Origin: Megascapheus bottae
Taxonomy: Eukaryota; Chordata; Mammalia; Rodentia; Geomyidae
Assembly: GCA_024803745.1 (NCBI GenBank)
Contig: JANJXV010001797.1
Coordinates: 1-64,000 of the forward strand
DNA length: 64,000 nt
Reading direction: 5' to 3'
Shown here: one piece after another, positions 59,908-64,000 of the stretch
Numbering within the stretch: the stretch's first letter is position 1
Layout: every line of letters starts with the position of its first letter
Position numbers and translations under genes: made by a program
Notes under the pieces: generated by a model
Told to the model about the DNA's origin: nothing
What the model saw: only the letters and a program-made list of their open reading frames with translations
Database searches by the model: none

Positions 59908-61920
59908 GAGGTGTGTGAAGTCAGAATGGAGGTGTGTGAAGTCACAGAATTGAGGTGTGTGAATTCACAGAATAGAGGTGTGTGAAGTCAGAATGCAGGT
60001 GTGAAGTCACAGAAGAGAGGTGTGTGAAGTCACAGAATGGATGTTTGTGAAGTAAGAATGAAGGTGTTTGAAGTCATAGAGTGGAGGTGTGTGAAGTCAC
60101 AGAATGGAGGTTTGTGAAGTCATAGAATGGAGGTGTGTGAAGTCACACAATTGAAGTGTGTGAAGTCATAGCATGGAGGTGTGTGAAGTCATAAAATGGA
60201 GGTGTGTTAACTCATAGAAGGGAGGTGTGTGAAGTCAAAATGGAGTTGTGTGAAGTCATAGAATGGAGGTGTGTGAAGTCAGATTGGAGGTGTGTTAAAT
60301 CACAGAATGGAGGTGTGTCAACTCAGAAATGAGGTGTGTGAACTCATAGAATGGAGGTGTGTGAAGTCATAGAATGGAGGTGTGGGAAGTCACAGAATTG
60401 AGGTGTGTGAAGTCAGAATGGAGGTGTGTGAAGTCAGAATGGAGGTGAGTGAAGTCATAGAATGGAGATGTGTGAAGTCATAGAATGGAGGTGTGTGAAC
60501 TCAGAATGGAGGTGTATGAAGTCACAGAATGGAGGTGTGTGAAGTCAGAAGGGAGGTGTGTGAAGTCATAGAATGGAGGTGTGTGAAGTCAGAATGGAGG
60601 TGTGTGAAATCAAAAATTTGTGGTGTGTGAAGTCACAATGGAGTTGTGTGAAGTCATAGAATGGAGGTGTGTGAAGTCACACAATGGAGGTGTATGAAGT
60701 CACAGAATGGAGGTATGTGAAGTCATAGAATGGAGGTGTGTGAAGTCATAGAATGAAGGTGTGTGAAGTCACAATGGAGGTGTGTGAACTCATAGAATGG
60801 AGGTGTGTGAAATCACAGTGGAGGTGTGTGAAGTCATAGAATGGAGGTGTGTGACGTCACAGAATGGAGGTGTGTGAAGTCAGAGAATGGATGTTTCTGA
60901 AGTAAGAATGAAGGTGTGTGAAGTCAAAGAATGGAGGTGTGTGAAGTCATAGAAGGGAGGTGTGTGAAGTCAGAGAATGGAGGTGTGTGAAGTCAGAATG
61001 GAGGTGTGAAGTCATAGAATGGGGTTGGGTGAAGTCATAGAAAGGAGGTGTGGGAAGTCATAGAATGGAGGAGTGTGAAGTCATAGAGTGGAGGTGAGTG
61101 AAGTCACAGATTCGAGGTCTGTGAAGTCATAGAATGGAGGTGTGTGAAGTCAGAATGCAGGTGTGTGAAGTCATAGAATGGAGATGTGTGAACTCATAGA
61201 ATGGAGGTGTGTGACGTCATAATGGAAGTGTGTGAAGTCACAGAATGGAGGTGTGTGAAGTCATACAATGGAGGTGTGTGAAGTCGAAATGGAGGTTTGT
61301 GAAGTTACAGAATGGAGGTGTGTGAACTCAGAATGGAGGTGTGTGAAGTCATAGATGGAGGTGTGTGATGTCATAGTATGGAGGTGTGTCAAATCATAGA
61401 ATGGAGTTTTGTGAAATCACAGAATGGAGCTGTGTGAAGTCAGAAGGGAGGTGTGTGAAGTCATAGAATGGAGGTGTGTGAAGTCAGAATGGAGGTGTGT
61501 GAAATCAAAAATTTGAGGTGTGTGAAGTCACAATGGAGTTGTGTGAAGTCATAGAATGGAGGTGTGTGAAGTCACACAATGGAGGTGTATGAAGTCACAG
61601 AATGGAGGTATGTGAAGTCATAGAATGGAGGTGTGTGAAGTCATAGAATGAAGGTGTGTGAAGTCACAGAATGGAGGTGTGTGAACTCAGAATGGAGGTG
61701 GGTGAAGTCACAGAATGGAGGTGTGTGAAGTCATAGAATGGAGGTGTGTGAAGTCACAGAATTGAGGTGTGTGAATTCATAGAATGAAGGTGTGTGAAAT
61801 CATAAAATGGAAGTGTTTGAAGTCACAGAATGGAGGTGTGTGAAGTCAGAATGGAGGTGTGGGAAGTCATAGAATTGAGGTGTGTGAAGTCACAATGGAG
61901 GTGTGTGAACTCATAGAATG
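59908..61920 (+). repeat. 2,013-bp tandem duplication, copy 1
   Basis: It aligns to the following block at a constant 2,013-bp offset: GAATTCACAGAATAGAGG at 59961 and 61974, CAAAAATTTG at 60611 and 62624, and again at 61506 and 63519. The block contains an internal older duplication (the GTCAGAAGGG to CAAAAATTT segment, offset 895 bp). Differences between the two copies are very few: AGCATGG near 60172 versus AGAATGG, and CTCAGAAATG near 60320 versus CTAAGAAATG. Confidence 0.9.
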
Positions 61921-63933
61921 GAGGTGTGTGAAGTCAGAATGGAGGTGTGTGAAGTCACAGAATTGAGGTGTGTGAATTCACAGAATAGAGGTGTGTGAAG
62001 TCAGAATGCAGGTGTGAAGTCACAGAAGAGAGGTGTGTGAAGTCACAGAATGGATGTTTGTGAAGTAAGAATGAAGGTGTTTGAAGTCATAGAGTGGAGG
62101 TGTGTGAAGTCACAGAATGGAGGTTTGTGAAGTCATAGAATGGAGGTGTGTGAAGTCACACAATTGAAGTGTGTGAAGTCATAGAATGGAGGTGTGTGAA
62201 GTCATAAAATGGAGGTGTGTTAACTCATAGAAGGGAGGTGTGTGAAGTCAAAATGGAGTTGTGTGAAGTCATAGAATGGAGGTGTGTGAAGTCAGATTGG
62301 AGGTGTGTTAAATCACAGAATGGAGGTGTGTCAACTAAGAAATGAGGTGTGTGAACTCATAGAATGGAGGTGTGTGAAGTCATAGAATGGAGGTGTGGGA
62401 AGTCACAGAATTGAGGTGTGTGAAGTCAGAATGGAGGTGTGTGAAGTCAGAATGGAGGTGAGTGAAGTCATAGAATGGAGATGTGTGAAGTCATAGAATG
62501 GAGGTGTGTGAACTCAGAATGGAGGTGTATGAAGTCACAGAATGGAGGTGTGTGAAGTCAGAAGGGAGGTGTGTGAAGTCATAGAATGGAGGTGTGTGAA
62601 GTCAGAATGGAGGTGTGTGAAATCAAAAATTTGTGGTGTGTGAAGTCACAATGGAGTTGTGTGAAGTCATAGAATGGAGGTGTGTGAAGTCACACAATGG
62701 AGGTGTATGAAGTCACAGAATGGAGGTATGTGAAGTCATAGAATGGAGGTGTGTGAAGTCATAGAATGAAGGTGTGTGAAGTCACAATGGAGGTGTGTGA
62801 ACTCATAGAATGGAGGTGTGTGAAATCACAGTGGAGGTGTGTGAAGTCATAGAATGGAGGTGTGTGACGTCACAGAATGGAGGTGTGTGAAGTCAGAGAA
62901 TGGATGTTTCTGAAGTAAGAATGAAGGTGTGTGAAGTCAAAGAATGGAGGTGTGTGAAGTCATAGAAGGGAGGTGTGTGAAGTCAGAGAATGGAGGTGTG
63001 TGAAGTCAGAATGGAGGTGTGAAGTCATAGAATGGGGTTGGGTGAAGTCATAGAAAGGAGGTGTGGGAAGTCATAGAATGGAGGAGTGTGAAGTCATAGA
63101 GTGGAGGTGAGTGAAGTCACAGATTCGAGGTCTGTGAAGTCATAGAATGGAGGTGTGTGAAGTCAGAATGCAGGTGTGTGAAGTCATAGAATGGAGATGT
63201 GTGAACTCATAGAATGGAGGTGTGTGACGTCATAATGGAAGTGTGTGAAGTCACAGAATGGAGGTGTGTGAAGTCATACAATGGAGGTGTGTGAAGTCGA
63301 AATGGAGGTTTGTGAAGTTACAGAATGGAGGTGTGTGAACTCAGAATGGAGGTGTGTGAAGTCATAGATGGAGGTGTGTGATGTCATAGTATGGAGGTGT
63401 GTCAAATCATAGAATGGAGTTTTGTGAAATCACAGAATGGAGCTGTGTGAAGTCAGAAGGGAGGTGTGTGAAGTCATAGAATGGAGGTGTGTGAAGTCAG
63501 AATGGAGGTGTGTGAAATCAAAAATTTGAGGTGTGTGAAGTCACAATGGAGTTGTGTGAAGTCATAGAATGGAGGTGTGTGAAGTCACACAATGGAGGTG
63601 TATGAAGTCACAGAATGGAGGTATGTGAAGTCATAGAATGGAGGTGTGTGAAGTCATAGAATGAAGGTGTGTGAAGTCACAGAATGGAGGTGTGTGAACT
63701 CAGAATGGAGGTGGGTGAAGTCACAGAATGGAGGTGTGTGAAGTCATAGAATGGAGGTGTGTGAAGTCACAGAATTGAGGTGTGTGAATTCATAGAATGA
63801 AGGTGTGTGAAATCATAAAATGGAAGTGTTTGAAGTCACAGAATGGAGGTGTGTGAAGTCAGAATGGAGGTGTGGGAAGTCATAGAATTGAGGTGTGTGA
63901 AGTCACAATGGAGGTGTGTGAACTCATAGAATG
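61921..63933 (+). repeat. 2,013-bp tandem duplication, copy 2
   Basis: Near-identical second copy of 59908-61920. The boundary is placed where GAACTCATAGAATGG is followed by GTCAGAATGG (start of copy 2) in one case and by AAATCACAGTGG after copy 2. No offset change is seen over the full length, so there is no unit gain or loss between the copies. This is the youngest-looking duplication in the window. Confidence 0.9.
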
Positions 63934-64000
63934 GAGGTGTGTGAAATCACAGTGGAGGTGTGTGAAGTCATAGAATGGAGGTGTGTGAAGTCACAGAATG
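63934..64000 (+). repeat. Array continuing beyond the window
   Basis: Ordinary units (AAATCACAGTGG, then TAGAATGG and CAGAATG) run to the last base, so the right edge of the array is not reached. Confidence 0.9.

Larger units (their letters stand above)
1..64000 (+). repeat. Minisatellite/satellite array, 21-23 bp unit, whole window
   Basis: Every part of the window except seven 318-bp insertions is built from one unit: GGAGGTGTGTGAAGTCA followed by TAGAAT or CAGAAT (23 bp) or GAAT (21 bp). Rarer junctions include GTCACAATGG, GTCAAAATGG, GTCATAGATGG and GTCACAGTGG, and some units are shortened to GGAGGTGTGAAG. All units are head-to-tail in one orientation and the array runs off both ends. 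The consensus 23-mer has nine G and one C on this strand and no CpG. Single-base variants such as TTTGTG, GAACTCA, GAATTCA, ATGTTTCTGAAGTAAG and CGAGGTCT recur in fixed order, which gives a higher-order structure. I do not recognise the family by name. A pericentromeric, subtelomeric or other heterochromatic megasatellite are all possible; the window cannot tell which. Confidence 0.97.

Noticed and set aside
1..64000. GGAGGT followed closely by GTG or ATG, resembling ribosome binding sites
   Set aside because: The word is part of every unit, and the sequence is a eukaryotic satellite, not bacterial DNA.
1..64000. CRISPR array
   Set aside because: There are no unique spacers: repeat and junction together make the 21-23 bp period, and there are no cas genes.
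1..64000. Telomeric repeat or known centromeric satellite
   Set aside because: The unit is not TTAGGG-like, has none of the 120-180 bp satellite periods I know, and I see no clear CENP-B box.
1..64000. G-quadruplex array from GGAGG in each unit
   Set aside because: There are only two GG runs per 23 bp, with long loops. Classical G3 runs are rare, so stable quadruplexes are not supported by sequence alone.
1..64000. tRNA, rRNA or SINE sequences
   Set aside because: No A/B-box cloverleaf, conserved rRNA segment or poly(A)-tailed SINE was seen. The only non-satellite DNA is the LTR.

Overview
The whole 64-kb window is one satellite/minisatellite array. I see no convincing protein-coding gene, rRNA, tRNA or CRISPR. 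The unit is GGAGGTGTGTGAAGTCA joined to the next by TAGAAT or CAGAAT (23 bp), or by GAAT alone (21 bp); 19-22 bp variants also occur. The array runs off both ends of the window. I estimate about 2,700-2,800 units (61.8 kb of array divided by about 22 bp). All units point the same way, and the consensus + strand is very poor in C.

The only non-satellite DNA is a 318-bp element present seven times (starts 10432, 19552, 21364, 26056, 32323, 36552, 47905), always on the minus strand. It begins TG and ends CA, has AATAAA and an ATGCAAAT octamer on its sense strand, and is flanked by a 6-bp direct repeat GGAGGT. This is a solo retroviral LTR, probably class II (ERVK/IAP-like). It points to a mammalian nuclear genome, possibly a rodent; I cannot name the species or the repeat family. 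All seven copies sit at the same position of the unit with the same flanking variant units. The simplest history is one insertion, loss of the internal region, then amplification together with the array.

Layout: 1-10.4 kb, LTR-free array with a 1,591-bp tandem segmental duplication (4.46-7.64 kb). 10.4-48.2 kb, LTR-bearing zone, in which a 557-bp higher-order core (S core) recurs seven times, five of them with an LTR 1.0-2.6 kb downstream. This zone also holds a 1,812-bp duplication carrying an LTR, an 852-bp duplication, a 6.5-kb-offset block duplication and two block pairs offset by about 21.9 kb. 48.2-64 kb, LTR-free array marked by a variant unit with GAATGGGGTTGGG, ending in a nearly identical 2,013-bp tandem duplication (59.9-63.9 kb).

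There are no genes working together here. The interest is structural: nested higher-order repeats, satellite-borne amplification of a solo LTR that carries promoter and polyadenylation signals, and a unit whose TGAAGTCA word is one base from the CRE palindrome TGACGTCA, which about 30 variant units contain. Coordinates of duplication boundaries are hand-aligned and good to about one unit (+/-25 bp).
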